Source: Jiulongibacter sediminis (GTDB lineage: Bacteria; Bacteroidota; Bacteroidia; Cytophagales; Spirosomataceae). Taken from it: a stretch of 64,000 nucleotides of DNA. The stretch spans positions 1,054,001 through 1,118,000 of the forward strand of contig NZ_LGTQ01000005.1 in the NCBI RefSeq assembly GCF_001306455.1, given 5' to 3'. The position numbers and the translations under genes were made by a program. Positions 26,668 to 35,421 of the stretch are shown piece after piece; the stretch's first letter is position 1, and the number at the start of each line of letters is the position of its first letter. The notes under the pieces are model-generated. The model ran no database searches. It saw nothing but the letters and a program-made list of their open reading frames with translations, and was not told the DNA's origin.

Positions 26668-28560
26668 ATGCTGAGCAGTTTAGAAATTCTAAAGAAATAC
26701 TGGGGCTATCCCGGTTTCAGGCCCTTACAAGAAGACATAATCAGCTCAGCTCTTGCCAGAAAAGATACACTGGCACTCATGCCTACAGGAGGTGGTAAAT
26801 CTATTTGTTTTCAGGTTCCCGGATTACAGGAAGAAGGTGTAAGTATTGTAATAACTCCTCTGATTGCTCTCATGAAAGATCAGGTAAAACAGCTTAGAGA
26901 CAGAGGAATACGTGCAGCAGCCATTTATTCGGGAATGCCCCATAATGATATAGACCGAACCCTTGACAACTTTGTACTGGGGGATTATAAATTTCTCTAC
27001 GTTTCTCCTGAACGCCTATTAACTGAAATGATGATAGAGCGGACCAAGCTCATGAATGTCCGTTTTCTGGTGGTGGATGAAGCTCATTGTATCTCAAAAT
27101 GGGGGCATGATTTTCGTCCCAGCTATCTCAAAATTAAAGAGTTCAGGCAGTTTTGCCCAAAAGTCAGCGTAATTGCACTTACAGCTACTGCAACAGAGAT
27201 AACACAAAAAGACATCATCAAACAGTTGGAACTTAAAGAGCCGGTTGTTTTAAAAATGAGCTTTAAGCGGAATAATCTGGCCATTTTCTGTACAGAAACA
27301 ACCACTAAGGCTCGTGCCATAGCTCAGGTTTTACAGGACAAAAAAGAGTCGGCCATTGTCTATGTAAAAACCCGAAAGCAAACCCAGGAAACAGCTCAGT
27401 TCCTTAAAAAATGTGGTGTATCCGCTGATTTTTATCATGCCGGACTCACCAATGAGTTAAGATCAGCAAGGCAAGATGCCTGGATCAATAATGAAACGCA
27501 GGTTATTGTTTCTACCAATGCTTTTGGAATGGGTATTGACAAAGCAGATGTGCGGTACGTTTTCCACCTTCATATTCCACAGAATATGGAAGCTTATTAT
27601 CAGGAAATCGGAAGGGCCGGTAGAGACGGAAAACCTTCTGAAGTCTATTTATTTTATAGTGAGGTGGATATTGAAGCTTTGCAATTACAACTTGAGCAGC
27701 GATACCCGGCAGTTGAAATGTTGAGTAAAACCTATCAATCGCTATGCAACTATTATAAATTGGCCTATGGCTCAAATCCTCAAGATAGATTTGACTTTGA
27801 CCTTAACGACTTTATCACGGTTTTTGGGCTAAAGGCAATCCCTACCCACTTTGCTCTAAAACTTCTCGAAAGCCAGGGCATCATTGAGTTATCTGACTCG
27901 TATATGGCTCCATCAACGCTAAAATTTACGGTAAGCAATACTGAGCTTTATAAATGGCAGCTAAAAAACGAAACACTTGAGGCTTTCACCAAAACATTGC
28001 TTCGCATATACGGTGGTGAAATTTTCACTGATTTTTGCATGATTTCTGAAACAGAAATTGCCCGAGTTTACCATAGTCCGGCATCCACAGTGGTTAAATT
28101 GCTGGATCGCCTGCATCAACTCAAAATCATCCACTACCGCAAACAAATCAGCAAGCCAGGAATCCATTTTCTCGGCAACAGGTTTGACGCTCAAAAGCTA
28201 CCTTTGAATTTTAAGGAAATCAAAGCAAAAAAAGCTCAGGATGAGTCTTCTGTAAATCTGATGATTGACTATGTTCAAAGTAAGAGAAGGTGTAGAATGG
28301 CTCAACTGCAGGATTTTTTCGGAGAGGAAAATGCTGGAAACTGCGGCATATGTGACCACTGCAAAACTAAAGCGAAAGAAGAGATTGTGGTTGACAAGAT
28401 CATAAGGATTGGAAAAGAGATGGAATTGCAATTCCCTGCTAGCCTTAGCGATTTAGAAAAAACGTTTAAGGGTGAGGTAGAACTGGAATATGTGGTTCAT
28501 TTTTTTATTGACCGCAGCGAGTGGCTTCTCTCAGATGGAAAACTTTTGAAAGCAAACTAA
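26668..28560 (+). CDS. recQ: ATP-dependent DNA helicase RecQ family
   Basis: 3'-5' DNA helicase of recombination and repair. The 630-residue product has motif 0 (GYPGFRPLQEDII), Walker A MPTGGGKS (38-45), DEAH box (137-140, in VVDEAHCISKWGHDFRPSY), the SAT-like ALTATAT, helicase motifs V-VI (STNAFGMGIDKADVR, QEIGRAGRDGKPS) and the RecQ zinc-binding cysteines (RRCRM... NCGICDHC). There is no obvious HRDC domain at the C terminus, making it one of the shorter RecQ forms. Genomes of the phylum often hold two recQ paralogues; this is the shorter type by my recollection. Confidence 0.93.
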   Translation: MLSSLEILKKYWGYPGFRPLQEDIISSALARKDTLALMPTGGGKSICFQVPGLQEEGVSIVITPLIALMKDQVKQLRDRGIRAAAIYSGMPHNDIDRTLDNFVLGDYKFLYVSPERLLTEMMIERTKLMNVRFLVVDEAHCISKWGHDFRPSYLKIKEFRQFCPKVSVIALTATATEITQKDIIKQLELKEPVVLKMSFKRNNLAIFCTETTTKARAIAQVLQDKKESAIVYVKTRKQTQETAQFLKKCGVSADFYHAGLTNELRSARQDAWINNETQVIVSTNAFGMGIDKADVRYVFHLHIPQNMEAYYQEIGRAGRDGKPSEVYLFYSEVDIEALQLQLEQRYPAVEMLSKTYQSLCNYYKLAYGSNPQDRFDFDLNDFITVFGLKAIPTHFALKLLESQGIIELSDSYMAPSTLKFTVSNTELYKWQLKNETLEAFTKTLLRIYGGEIFTDFCMISETEIARVYHSPASTVVKLLDRLHQLKIIHYRKQISKPGIHFLGNRFDAQKLPLNFKEIKAKKAQDESSVNLMIDYVQSKRRCRMAQLQDFFGEENAGNCGICDHCKTKAKEEIVVDKIIRIGKEMELQFPASLSDLEKTFKGEVELEYVVHFFIDRSEWLLSDGKLLKAN

Positions 28561-28589
28561 CTTCCGCAAAGCTTTCACGTGTTTTTCTT

Positions 28590-28597
28590 TATTTTTG
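28590..28597 (+). promoter_or_regulatory. Promoter -7 box upstream of the small membrane protein/GGGPS/folK unit
   Basis: TATTTTTG matches TAnnTTTG. It lies inside the longest possible reading frame of the small membrane protein, which argues that its start is the TTG at 28621 and not the GTG at 28579. No clear TTG at -33. Confidence 0.45.
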
Positions 28598-28620
28598 CTT
28601 TACGCAAACTTCTCTTGGAT

Positions 28621-28935
28621 TTGAACAGAACAGAAAAGAAAATAGCTCTCAACAAGCAAATCAGTGATTTCTCAGACGAGCTTAAAGAAAAGGCGGGAGA
28701 TTTTAAAATTCTTGGAAGAGACCTTCTGATTATTGGGGGTATCCTTACGGCTGGTTTCGCCCTTAGTAAAATGTTCGATGAAGACGAACCTGAAACCCGA
28801 ACAGAAGAACGAATTCAGCCCGGAGACTCTATATTCGCTTCTGCTTTCAAAGGAGCTGCCACATCGATACTGTTGGCCGTGGCCAAACAAAAGCTTTCTA
28901 ATTACCTGGAATCCCTGGATGAAGATGACGAATAG
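28621..28935 (+). CDS. Small membrane protein of unknown function
   Basis: Not recognised. With the TTG start at 28621 the product has 104 residues beginning with MNRTEKKIALNKQ. It has a helical basic start, a hydrophobic helix (DLLIIGGILTAGFALSKMF), a charged linker (DEDEPETRTEERI), a second amphipathic or weakly hydrophobic helix (IFASAFKGAATSILLAVA) and an acidic end (ESLDEDDE). The start is uncertain: a GTG at 28579 would add 14 residues but overlaps the promoter box, and a TTG at 28615 is also possible. The 3' end overlaps the GGGP synthase-like gene by 11 bases, so the two are probably coupled. Confidence 0.6.
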   Translation: MNRTEKKIALNKQISDFSDELKEKAGDFKILGRDLLIIGGILTAGFALSKMFDEDEPETRTEERIQPGDSIFASAFKGAATSILLAVAKQKLSNYLESLDEDDE

Positions 28936-29668
28936 TATTCTGGAACATATTCGCTCATTGAGGAAAAAGGGACTTGCTGTTCTCATTGACCCAGATAAGG
29001 TCAACGAAGAACAGCTGGAAGAGCTCATCCTTATTTCAATCAATGCTAAAGTTGATTTCTTTTTGGTGGGTGGAAGTTTGATCAACTCAGACCAGTTGGA
29101 AAATGTCGTGACTAAACTCAAAGAAGTCAAAAGTATCCCTACCGTACTATTTCCGGGAAATTCACAACATATCAGCTCTGAAGCTGACGCTATTTTGCTA
29201 CTTTCTTTAATCTCAGGTCGTAACCCGGAGTTTCTGATTGGTCAGCATGTCATTGCGGCACCGGCCTTGAAAAGATCTGGACTTGAGATTTTGTCAACAG
29301 GTTATATGTTAGTCGACGGAGGAAGACAAACTACCGCCTCTTATATCAGCAATACTACTCCATTACCGCATAATAAACCTGATATAGCAGTAGCCACCGC
29401 CATGGCGGGAGAAATGCTGGGGCATAAATTAATCTATATGGACGCCGGCAGTGGAGCAGATCAAACTATATCTGCGGAGATGATCAGTGCTGTAAAAAAA
29501 CAGCTTGACATTCCTCTTATCATTGGTGGTGGAATAAATACGCCTGAAAAGGCAGAAAAAGCCTGGCAAGCCGGTGCCGATATTATCGTTATTGGCAATG
29601 CCACCGAAAAAGAGCCCGGCTTTATTACCGAAGTTTCAAAAATTGCAGCAGAACCCTCTTACAAATAA
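28925..29668 (+). CDS. Geranylgeranylglyceryl/heptaprenylglyceryl phosphate synthase family protein
   Basis: TIM-barrel prenyltransferase related to archaeal GGGP synthase and Bacillus PcrB, joining a polyprenyl diphosphate to glycerol-1-phosphate to form an ether bond. With ATG at 28925 it has 247 residues and the family motifs: VLIDPDK near the start, LVGGSLI, ISGRNPEFLIGQH, TGYMLVDGG, YMDAGSGA, and the phosphate-binding LIIGGGINTPEKA with VIGNATEKEP. An ATG two codons upstream (28919) is possible. The long frame that opens inside the preceding gene is not used. It overlaps the small membrane protein by 11 bases and folK by 26. In bacteria the physiological product is usually not known. Confidence 0.88.
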   Translation: MTNSILEHIRSLRKKGLAVLIDPDKVNEEQLEELILISINAKVDFFLVGGSLINSDQLENVVTKLKEVKSIPTVLFPGNSQHISSEADAILLLSLISGRNPEFLIGQHVIAAPALKRSGLEILSTGYMLVDGGRQTTASYISNTTPLPHNKPDIAVATAMAGEMLGHKLIYMDAGSGADQTISAEMISAVKKQLDIPLIIGGGINTPEKAEKAWQAGADIIVIGNATEKEPGFITEVSKIAAEPSYK

Positions 29669-30134
29669 AAAGCATCGGGCTTTTCTTGCTCTGGGCTCAA
29701 ACCTGGGAGACCGGCAAAAGACTCTCCTTCAGACTGTTGGCCTAATTGAGAGACGGATTGGACAAGTATCCCAAAAATCATCTGTGATTGAAACGCCCGC
29801 TTGGGGAGTTACTGATTTACCGGATTATCTTAATCAGGTGTTGGAGGTCTACACCGAACTTTGGCCTCTGGATTTGATAAAAACCACTCTGGAAATTGAA
29901 AATGAATTAGGTCGCGAGCGAAAACAGAAATGGGGTAGCAGAAGCATTGATATTGATATATTATATTTCAATGACTGGCATTTTAGTACGCCGGGTTTGA
30001 TTATCCCGCACCCCTTTATTGCTCAACGCGATTTTGTTCTCAGACCCCTATGTGAAATTGCTTCGGATTTTGAGCATCCTGTTTTAAAACAGAACAACTT
30101 CTCTCTTTTTAGTGGCTTAAAACATGAGCAATAG
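29643..30134 (+). CDS. folK: 2-amino-4-hydroxy-6-hydroxymethyldihydropteridine diphosphokinase
   Basis: Transfers pyrophosphate from ATP to 6-hydroxymethyl-7,8-dihydropterin in folate biosynthesis. The sequence has the N-terminal AFLALGSNLGDRQKTL signature, the mid segment ETPAWGVTDLPDYLNQV, and the Mg-ATP-binding region RKQKWGSRSIDIDILYF with IPHPFIAQRDFVLRPL. The start is uncertain: TTG at 29643 gives 163 residues, a normal length, while the in-frame ATGs at 29598 and 29574 would add 15-23 atypical residues inside the upstream gene. Overlap with the GGGP synthase-like gene suggests translational coupling. Function is confident, start is not. Confidence 0.9.
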   Translation: MQQNPLTNKKHRAFLALGSNLGDRQKTLLQTVGLIERRIGQVSQKSSVIETPAWGVTDLPDYLNQVLEVYTELWPLDLIKTTLEIENELGRERKQKWGSRSIDIDILYFNDWHFSTPGLIIPHPFIAQRDFVLRPLCEIASDFEHPVLKQNNFSLFSGLKHEQ

Positions 30135-30208
30135 CAGCTTCTGACCTAATTCGTGTGCCTTTAAAGTCTCCTATTGTTTGATACATTTACATCAAAACAA
30201 AGCCGATT

Positions 30209-30613
30209 ATGAAACCTTCAAATGAAACAATGCTGGCATTTTATCAGCAACTGGGTAAAGTCTTTTATGGAATCGCACACGTTGATGGAACCGTGAGGTT
30301 TGACGAAGTAGAAAAACTAGATACCATTGTAAAAAATCATTGGCTGCCGCTGGAAGACACTTTTGATGAGTTTGATACTGACTCAGCCTACCAGATAGAA
30401 ATTGTTTTTTCATGGTTGAATGAGAACGATTGGGATCAAAGCTCTATTCTTTCAGATTTCAAAGATTACATAAAAGAACATCCAAAGCTATTCTCAAAAG
30501 CGAATCGTCAGCTCATTTATGATACTGCGGAGCAAATCGCTGAGTCATTTCATGGAATGAACAAAAAAGAGAAGAGTTATCTAATAGAACTCGGTCACCT
30601 GCTGGATGACTAA
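30209..30613 (+). CDS. Helical protein, TerB-like, unknown function
   Basis: Not firmly recognised. The 134-residue soluble product is helical and acidic, with [24 protein letters not shown] near the N terminus, shown here only as [19 protein letters not shown], a pattern reminiscent of TerB/EF-hand-like proteins in which a helix is followed by an acidic turn and a helix. The end also repeats a helix-turn-helix ([15 protein letters not shown]). There is no signal peptide and no membrane helix. It overlaps thyA tail-to-tail by 4 bases and has no close neighbours that hint at its role. Confidence 0.7.
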   Translation: MKPSNETMLAFYQQLGKVFYGIAHVDGTVRFDEVEKLDTIVKNHWLPLEDTFDEFDTDSAYQIEIVFSWLNENDWDQSSILSDFKDYIKEHPKLFSKANRQLIYDTAEQIAESFHGMNKKEKSYLIELGHLLDD

Positions 30614-31404
30614 ACCGCTACGGGAGCTTTGATGAGTGGATGCGGATCATACCCCTCCACTGCGATATCATCATAAGTAAAGTCAAAAACAGACTTCACA
30701 TCTGGATTTAAAACCAACTTTGGAAGAGGTTTGGGCTCGCGTCCAAGCTGCTCATTTACTTGCTCATGATGATTTGAGTAAATGTGAGTATCGCCCCCAG
30801 TCCAGACAAAATCTCCGACATCGAGGCCACACTCTTGAGCAATCATGTGTGTCAGAAGAGCGTATGAGGCAATATTGAAAGGCACCCCAAGGAAAACATC
30901 TGCACTTCGCTGATAGAGTTGACAACTCAATTTCCCTTCGGCCACATAAAACTGAAACAATGCATGACAAGGCATTAAAGCCATTTCTGAGAGCTCGCCG
31001 ACATTCCAGGCAGAAACAATAATTCGACGAGAGTCCGGTGAATTTTTGATCTGATCAATGACCGTTTTCAACTGGTCAATACTCTCTCCAGTTGGTGTTG
31101 GCCAATTTCTCCATTGTTTACCGTAGACAGGACCAAGGTCACCGTTTTCATCGGCCCACTCGTTCCAGATTCTAACCTTGTTCTCGGTTAGATATTTGAT
31201 GTTAGTATCGCCTTTGATAAACCATAATAACTCATGAATCACAGAAGGAAGGTGAATTTTTTTGGTGGTCACCAAAGGAAAACCCTCCTGAAGATTGAAA
31301 CGCATCTGATAACCAAAAACACTCTTGGTTCCGGTTCCGGTACGGTCTTCTTTCTCCGCTCCGTGGTCAAGAATGTGCTGTAAAAGGTCCAGATACTGTC
31401 TCAT
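30610..31404 (-). CDS. thyA: Thymidylate synthase
   Basis: Methylates dUMP to dTMP using methylenetetrahydrofolate. The 264-residue product has exactly the E. coli length and all motifs: [17 protein letters not shown] at the start, WRNWPTPTG, the catalytic cysteine in [30 protein letters not shown] and [13 protein letters not shown] at the end. It lies first upstream in a minus-strand set with an OsmC-like gene 18 bases before it. folK, another folate-pathway gene, is nearby on the opposite strand. Confidence 0.98.
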   Translation of the reverse strand: MRQYLDLLQHILDHGAEKEDRTGTGTKSVFGYQMRFNLQEGFPLVTTKKIHLPSVIHELLWFIKGDTNIKYLTENKVRIWNEWADENGDLGPVYGKQWRNWPTPTGESIDQLKTVIDQIKNSPDSRRIIVSAWNVGELSEMALMPCHALFQFYVAEGKLSCQLYQRSADVFLGVPFNIASYALLTHMIAQECGLDVGDFVWTGGDTHIYSNHHEQVNEQLGREPKPLPKLVLNPDVKSVFDFTYDDIAVEGYDPHPLIKAPVAV

Positions 31405-31422
31405 TTTATTTCAAGGGTTTAT

Positions 31423-31845
31423 TTAGTCAAGGATTTCGTAGGAATGCGTAATTTCAGCTGAAGCACTTAACTGAGCTGTGGCTGAGCAATACTTCTCCAT
31501 TGAGAGTTTGATGGCTCTTTCAAGACGTTTTGGATCAACCTCACCTTTCAATTGAAAATGCAGATTGATTTTGGTGAAAGGCGACATTTGGGTTCCTTCA
31601 ATGGTTTCCCTCTCACCTTCAACAATCACTTTGTAATCTTCAATCACCTGCTTTTGCTTTTGCAAAATAAGCACAACATCAATGGAAGCACAGCCTCCAA
31701 GACCCATCAAAAGCAATTCCATAGGCCTGTTGCCCAAATTATGACCACCAACTTTCTCGGAGGCATCAATATGTGTCAAAACATCTGAAGAACCTTTCCC
31801 GGTAAAATGGAAGGCGTCATCAACACGCGTTAGTTCTATTTTCAT
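31423..31845 (-). CDS. OsmC family protein (peroxiredoxin-like)
   Basis: OsmC/Ohr-like fold, members of which reduce organic hydroperoxides using a cysteine pair. The ATG at 31845 gives 140 residues (MKIELTRVDDAFHFT); an upstream TTG adds one residue and is not preferred. The central GLGGCASIDVVLILQKQKQ carries the first Cys, and MEKYCSATAQLSASAEI the second. This is the YhfA-like subgroup rather than Ohr. It lies between metZ-like and thyA genes, all in one direction. Confidence 0.9.
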   Translation of the reverse strand: MKIELTRVDDAFHFTGKGSSDVLTHIDASEKVGGHNLGNRPMELLLMGLGGCASIDVVLILQKQKQVIEDYKVIVEGERETIEGTQMSPFTKINLHFQLKGEVDPKRLERAIKLSMEKYCSATAQLSASAEITHSYEILD

Positions 31846-31853
31846 CAATCCAG

Positions 31854-31885
31854 TCTTATATCTTGCGTCTTTTATCTTATATCTT
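31854..31885. repeat. 11-base direct repeat in the osmC-metZ gap
   Basis: TCTTATATCTT occurs at 31854-31864 and again at 31875-31885, 21 bases apart, in an A/T-rich stretch between two genes; the second copy runs into the metZ-like stop codon. No transposon features. It may be a remnant of a dispersed repeat. Confidence 0.5.
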
Positions 31886-33053
31886 ATACCGACCCCTCAA
31901 TCGCCTGCGTAAAGTCCTCAATCAAATCATCGATATCTTCAAGGCCAACGCTTACTCTCATCAGCCCTTGGGTGATACCCAAAACGTCTTTTAAATCCTG
32001 AGCCACCTTGGAGTGGGTTGTGGTATTCGGGTTTGTAATGGTCGTGCGGCTGTCACCGAGATTCGATGTCTTTGATGGTATTTTTAACAATTTCGTGAAT
32101 CGAATAATTCGCTCAAAACCACCTTCAAGGTCGAACGTTACCAAGGCACCGCCGCTTTTCATTTGCTTTTTCGCCAACTCAACCTGTGGGTGAGAATCCA
32201 GAAACGGATAATTGACGGTTTTCACTCCTTTCAGCCCCTGCAAGGCATTTGCCAGCTTCTCCGCATTACTGCAGTGACGCTCCATTCTGAGGTAGATGGT
32301 CTCCAAACTTTTTGACAAAACCCAGGCATTGAACGGCGACATGGCCGGGCCGGTATGACGGCAAAAGAAAACAATGGGCTCCATCATTTCTTCGGTACCA
32401 CAGATGATTCCTCCCATTACACGCCCTTGCCCATCCATAAACTTGGTTGCAGAATGTACAATCAGATTTGCTCCGAATTCGCCTGGTTTTTGAATAATAG
32501 GCGTTGCAAAGCAGTTATCGACGTAATAAATCAAATTATGTTTTTTTGCTACCCGACCAATCATTTCCAGATCTACCAAAGCCAATCCAGGATTTGAAGG
32601 CGTCTCCAGATAAACCATTTTAGTGTTTTCCTGAATGGCGGCCTCCCATTCCTCCTCAGAGGCTGAAGAATCTAGATAAGTATAAGTGATACCCCACTTG
32701 GTCAAAATTTGAGTGATAATCTGATGAGCAGAGCCAAACAAAGCATTACTCGCCACCAAATGATCGCCTGACTTCAAATGTGCAGCAAAGCCCGCAAAAA
32801 CGGCGGCCATACCAGAAGCAGTGGCAAAACCGGCCTCCATGCCCTCCATCATACACACCTTATCAATAAACTCCTGAACTGAAGGGTTTGAATATCTTGA
32901 GTAAATATTCCCCTCAATCTCGTTATTGAAAAGGGCCTGTCCCTCACCGGCGTCTTCAAACGTAAAACTACTGGTAAGAAACAAAGGCGTCGAATGCTCT
33001 TTATGCTGTGAGCGTTCGGTTTGAATTCTGATGGCTTTTGTTGTTTCTTTCAT
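31884..33053 (-). CDS. metZ: Trans-sulfuration PLP enzyme, O-succinylhomoserine sulfhydrylase-like
   Basis: Cys/Met metabolism PLP-dependent enzyme. The 389-residue product has the family start (KAIRIQTERSQHKEHSTPLFLTSSF in parts: TERSQHKEHSTPLF), the YSRYSNPSV motif, MEGMEAGFATASGMAA, YLETPSNPG, the PLP-binding lysine in IVHSATKFMDGQGR and the C-terminal GLMRVSVGLEDIDDLI. The length and HSATKF motif fit sulfhydrylases (direct homocysteine synthesis from sulfide) as well as cystathionine gamma-synthase or lyase, which cannot be separated by eye. A hairpin follows the plsC-like gene upstream of it. Confidence 0.88.
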   Translation of the reverse strand: MKETTKAIRIQTERSQHKEHSTPLFLTSSFTFEDAGEGQALFNNEIEGNIYSRYSNPSVQEFIDKVCMMEGMEAGFATASGMAAVFAGFAAHLKSGDHLVASNALFGSAHQIITQILTKWGITYTYLDSSASEEEWEAAIQENTKMVYLETPSNPGLALVDLEMIGRVAKKHNLIYYVDNCFATPIIQKPGEFGANLIVHSATKFMDGQGRVMGGIICGTEEMMEPIVFFCRHTGPAMSPFNAWVLSKSLETIYLRMERHCSNAEKLANALQGLKGVKTVNYPFLDSHPQVELAKKQMKSGGALVTFDLEGGFERIIRFTKLLKIPSKTSNLGDSRTTITNPNTTTHSKVAQDLKDVLGITQGLMRVSVGLEDIDDLIEDFTQAIEGSV

Positions 33054-33061
33054 TCTTGTTT

Positions 33062-33081
33062 GAGTTTCATGATTGAAACTC
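33062..33081 (-). promoter_or_regulatory. Perfect 8-bp inverted repeat before the metZ-like gene
   Basis: GAGTTTCA, four bases, TGAAACTC. It lies entirely in the 32-base gap between the acyltransferase stop and the metZ-like start. No U-run follows, so it could be an operator or an attenuation-type hairpin rather than a terminator. Confidence 0.4.
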
Positions 33082-33085
33082 TTCT

Positions 33086-33652
33086 TTATTCAAAAATTCC
33101 TTTTTCGTAATTGGTTATCCAATCTTTATTGACATTGTGAATGGTCTTAAAAAATGGCACAAACCACTCCTGCATGTCTTTTGCAAAGTTACCGCTTGGG
33201 CTAAAAGGATCACCAATAATCACGTCCTTTTTCTCAAAATCAAAAGCGACCGGAATGATTGGAATTTCACCTCCGACGGCCATGTAGTAGAACCCGGTTT
33301 TGAGTTTTTGTACATTTCCGCGTGTACCTTCCGGAGCCAGAGCAAAAAGCATATCATCAGCCGATTTTATGGCTTTGGCGTAGCTTTCCACAAGATTCAT
33401 GTTTTTTGATCTTACCACTGGAGTACCACCCAAAGCTTTGAAAATAAAGCCAAAAGGCGGCTTAAAAAGCTCCTCTTTACCCAAATAACCTATTTTCTGC
33501 CGCATAGTGGCACGGGCACCTAATCCCACAAAAAAGTCCTGCCATTTGGTGTGCGGACAAACAGCCAGAACCGCCTTCTTCAAATCATGAGGTACTGAAC
33601 CCGTGACTTTCCAGCCGGCGAGTTTGAAGAAAAAACGAAAAATGGCATTCAT
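33086..33652 (-). CDS. 1-acyl-sn-glycerol-3-phosphate acyltransferase family protein (PlsC-like)
   Basis: Membrane-associated acyltransferase of phospholipid synthesis type. The 188-residue product has an HX4D motif in CPHTKWQDFF, and later family segments: GTPVVRSKNMN, LFALAPEGTRGNVQKLKTG (the EGTR motif), and IPIIPVAFDFEKKDV. It is shorter than typical PlsC (about 240) and lacks a long N-terminal hydrophobic part; such short forms are common in Bacteroidota. Its start overlaps the site-2 protease stop by one base, indicating coupled translation. Confidence 0.88.
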   Translation of the reverse strand: MNAIFRFFFKLAGWKVTGSVPHDLKKAVLAVCPHTKWQDFFVGLGARATMRQKIGYLGKEELFKPPFGFIFKALGGTPVVRSKNMNLVESYAKAIKSADDMLFALAPEGTRGNVQKLKTGFYYMAVGGEIPIIPVAFDFEKKDVIIGDPFSPSGNFAKDMQEWFVPFFKTIHNVNKDWITNYEKGIFE

Positions 33653-34788
33653 CAGTAAAATGGATAAGGGCTAAAGCAAAGCACAAAAATAAGCAGACTT
33701 AGCCAACCTAAGATTATACGGCCTGTACTTAGTGGTTCTTTATCCTCTACTGGCGGGTGGTAAACTCCTAAAACCCTTCCTAATAAAAATGAAAAAGCGA
33801 GAAAGCCCGAAAAGCCCACGGCATTTGGGAAAAACTTGCTCACCAAAAGTTGAGCAAAGACCACTGCCAGAGCCACTACCCAATTTGTCTTTCGATTTCT
33901 ACTGATTCGACTAAAGCAGAGATAAATGAAATAGATGTAGAGCAGGAAATTGAAAAGACCTGAAAACCCTTCATCAAACGTCTTTTGCTGGAGTTCGTCG
34001 ACTGTAAAAAAGCCAAGACCGGAGAAGAAGACAAAGCCTGTAAAAAGAACAGGGGATACCTGATTAAAACGTTTTTCACCAATAAGGGAGAAGAGAATAT
34101 GCCCTCCATCCAATTGCCCGATGGGCATCAGATTTAATGCCGTAAAAAAGAGACCCAGAAAACCAGCCAGAATAAAAGGATAATGCGGAAGCTCGTTTGG
34201 ATGGGGCAAGAGACTGGCATCACCAAAATAATCACGAATGAAACCTGATAAGAAGCTATCCCCTACTCTAAGAGCAAGGCCTTCATCCAGTTCATCATAC
34301 ACGTATTTGCCATAATCTGCACCATATTGCTCATACTCGGGATGAATGTCAAAAACGAAATCTGTACCCGGCATGGTGGAATAACCATAAATCAATGCCG
34401 CCAAGGCAATCACAAAACCTGCAAGTGGTCCAGCTATTCCAATATCGAAATAATTGACCCGGTTTTTAATCTGATCTTTAATACGGATGAAGGCCCCCAT
34501 TGTGCCAAAACTCCCGATTATGGCAAACCAAAAAGGAATATAGTAAGGCAATGTGACATCCACTTTTTTCTTTTTTGCCATAAAATAGTGGCCGAACTCA
34601 TGAACTGTCAGAAAGCCCAAAAACGGCAACGCATAGCCTACGAAACCTTTTCTGAGATACATCCAGTTTAAACCTTCATTCAGAACGGACTTTCCGGTCA
34701 CCCATTCCATCCCGGCAAAAGTGGTCACAATGACCGTTGCCAAGAAAAGTCCGAGTTGAATAAGTAATGTCTTTTGCTTTTTTTCCAA
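33652..34788 (-). CDS. Site-2 protease family (M50) intramembrane metalloprotease
   Basis: Multi-pass membrane zinc protease. The 378-residue product has hydrophobic segments throughout, with the zinc motif HEFGHY (His63, Glu64, His67) inside TVHEFGHYFMAKKK and the second conserved motif NLMPIGQLDGGHILF, plus GIAGPLAGF. No PDZ domain was seen. The start is TTG, five bases after the HAD gene's stop; no better start exists in frame. It overlaps the acyltransferase start. Members activate regulators by cleaving membrane anchors; the substrate here is unknown. Confidence 0.9.
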   Translation of the reverse strand: MEKKQKTLLIQLGLFLATVIVTTFAGMEWVTGKSVLNEGLNWMYLRKGFVGYALPFLGFLTVHEFGHYFMAKKKKVDVTLPYYIPFWFAIIGSFGTMGAFIRIKDQIKNRVNYFDIGIAGPLAGFVIALAALIYGYSTMPGTDFVFDIHPEYEQYGADYGKYVYDELDEGLALRVGDSFLSGFIRDYFGDASLLPHPNELPHYPFILAGFLGLFFTALNLMPIGQLDGGHILFSLIGEKRFNQVSPVLFTGFVFFSGLGFFTVDELQQKTFDEGFSGLFNFLLYIYFIYLCFSRISRNRKTNWVVALAVVFAQLLVSKFFPNAVGFSGFLAFSFLLGRVLGVYHPPVEDKEPLSTGRIILGWLSLLIFVLCFSPYPFY

Positions 34789-34793
34789 AATGA

Positions 34794-35414
34794 TCAGAGA
34801 TCAAAATAATCTGTTAGGTCCCTGCTTTGAGGGTCATGAAAAATGGTTTGAAAACCTATCTCCTTTGCCGTTTGTATGTTCAGCTCATTATCATCAATAA
34901 ACAAAACATCGCCTGCCGGCATTCCGATTTCTTCCAGAACTTTGAGATAAATTTCTTCATCTGGCTTCCAGAGTCCCATCTCGTAACTCAAAAAAAGTTT
35001 ATTGAAAAGCAACTCTATAGATGAAATACCATGCCGTGCCTGAAAAATCTTGTTGGAGGCTTTGATGTGAATGTTATTGGTATTGCTTAGTAAATAAAGC
35101 GGATAACGGCCTTTAAGCTCCAGCAAGAGTTCAACTCGTTTATTCGGTACGTCAAGTAAAAGACTGTTCCAGGCTTTGTCTATCTCGTGATCACTGAACG
35201 GATATCCGATCGTTTGCCGCACAATTTCCCTGAACTCATCATCATCAAACATACCGCTTTCATACCGTCTGAAAAGTTGGCTATCTGTGATTTTTTGCCT
35301 GATTCGCTCCACAGACTTCCCTGAAATTTCAGCAAAAGCTTCTACGGTCAATTCAGGATTGATATTGATGATGACATTCCCGAAGTCGAGTAAAACCGCT
35401 TTGTAGTTGCTCAT
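34794..35414 (-). CDS. HAD family hydrolase (haloacid dehalogenase-like phosphatase)
   Basis: HAD phosphatase of the YihX-like group. The 206-residue product has motif I LLDFGNVIININ (first Asp nucleophile, the usual second Asp replaced by Asn), cap helices with DEFREIVRQTIG, motif II LYLLSNTNNIH, motif III around KPDEEIYLKVLE and motif IV LFIDDNELNIQTAKEIGF. The DxN form of motif I is seen in related proteins. It lies between accA (7 bases) and the site-2 protease (5 bases), in one transcript. Confidence 0.88.
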   Translation of the reverse strand: MSNYKAVLLDFGNVIININPELTVEAFAEISGKSVERIRQKITDSQLFRRYESGMFDDDEFREIVRQTIGYPFSDHEIDKAWNSLLLDVPNKRVELLLELKGRYPLYLLSNTNNIHIKASNKIFQARHGISSIELLFNKLFLSYEMGLWKPDEEIYLKVLEEIGMPAGDVLFIDDNELNIQTAKEIGFQTIFHDPQSRDLTDYFDL

Positions 35415-35421
35415 GAATTTA

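Noticed and set aside
28672-29130. Minus-strand 152-codon frame over the GGGPS start
   Set aside because: Shadow of two overlapping genes with clear or compatible composition on the plus strand.
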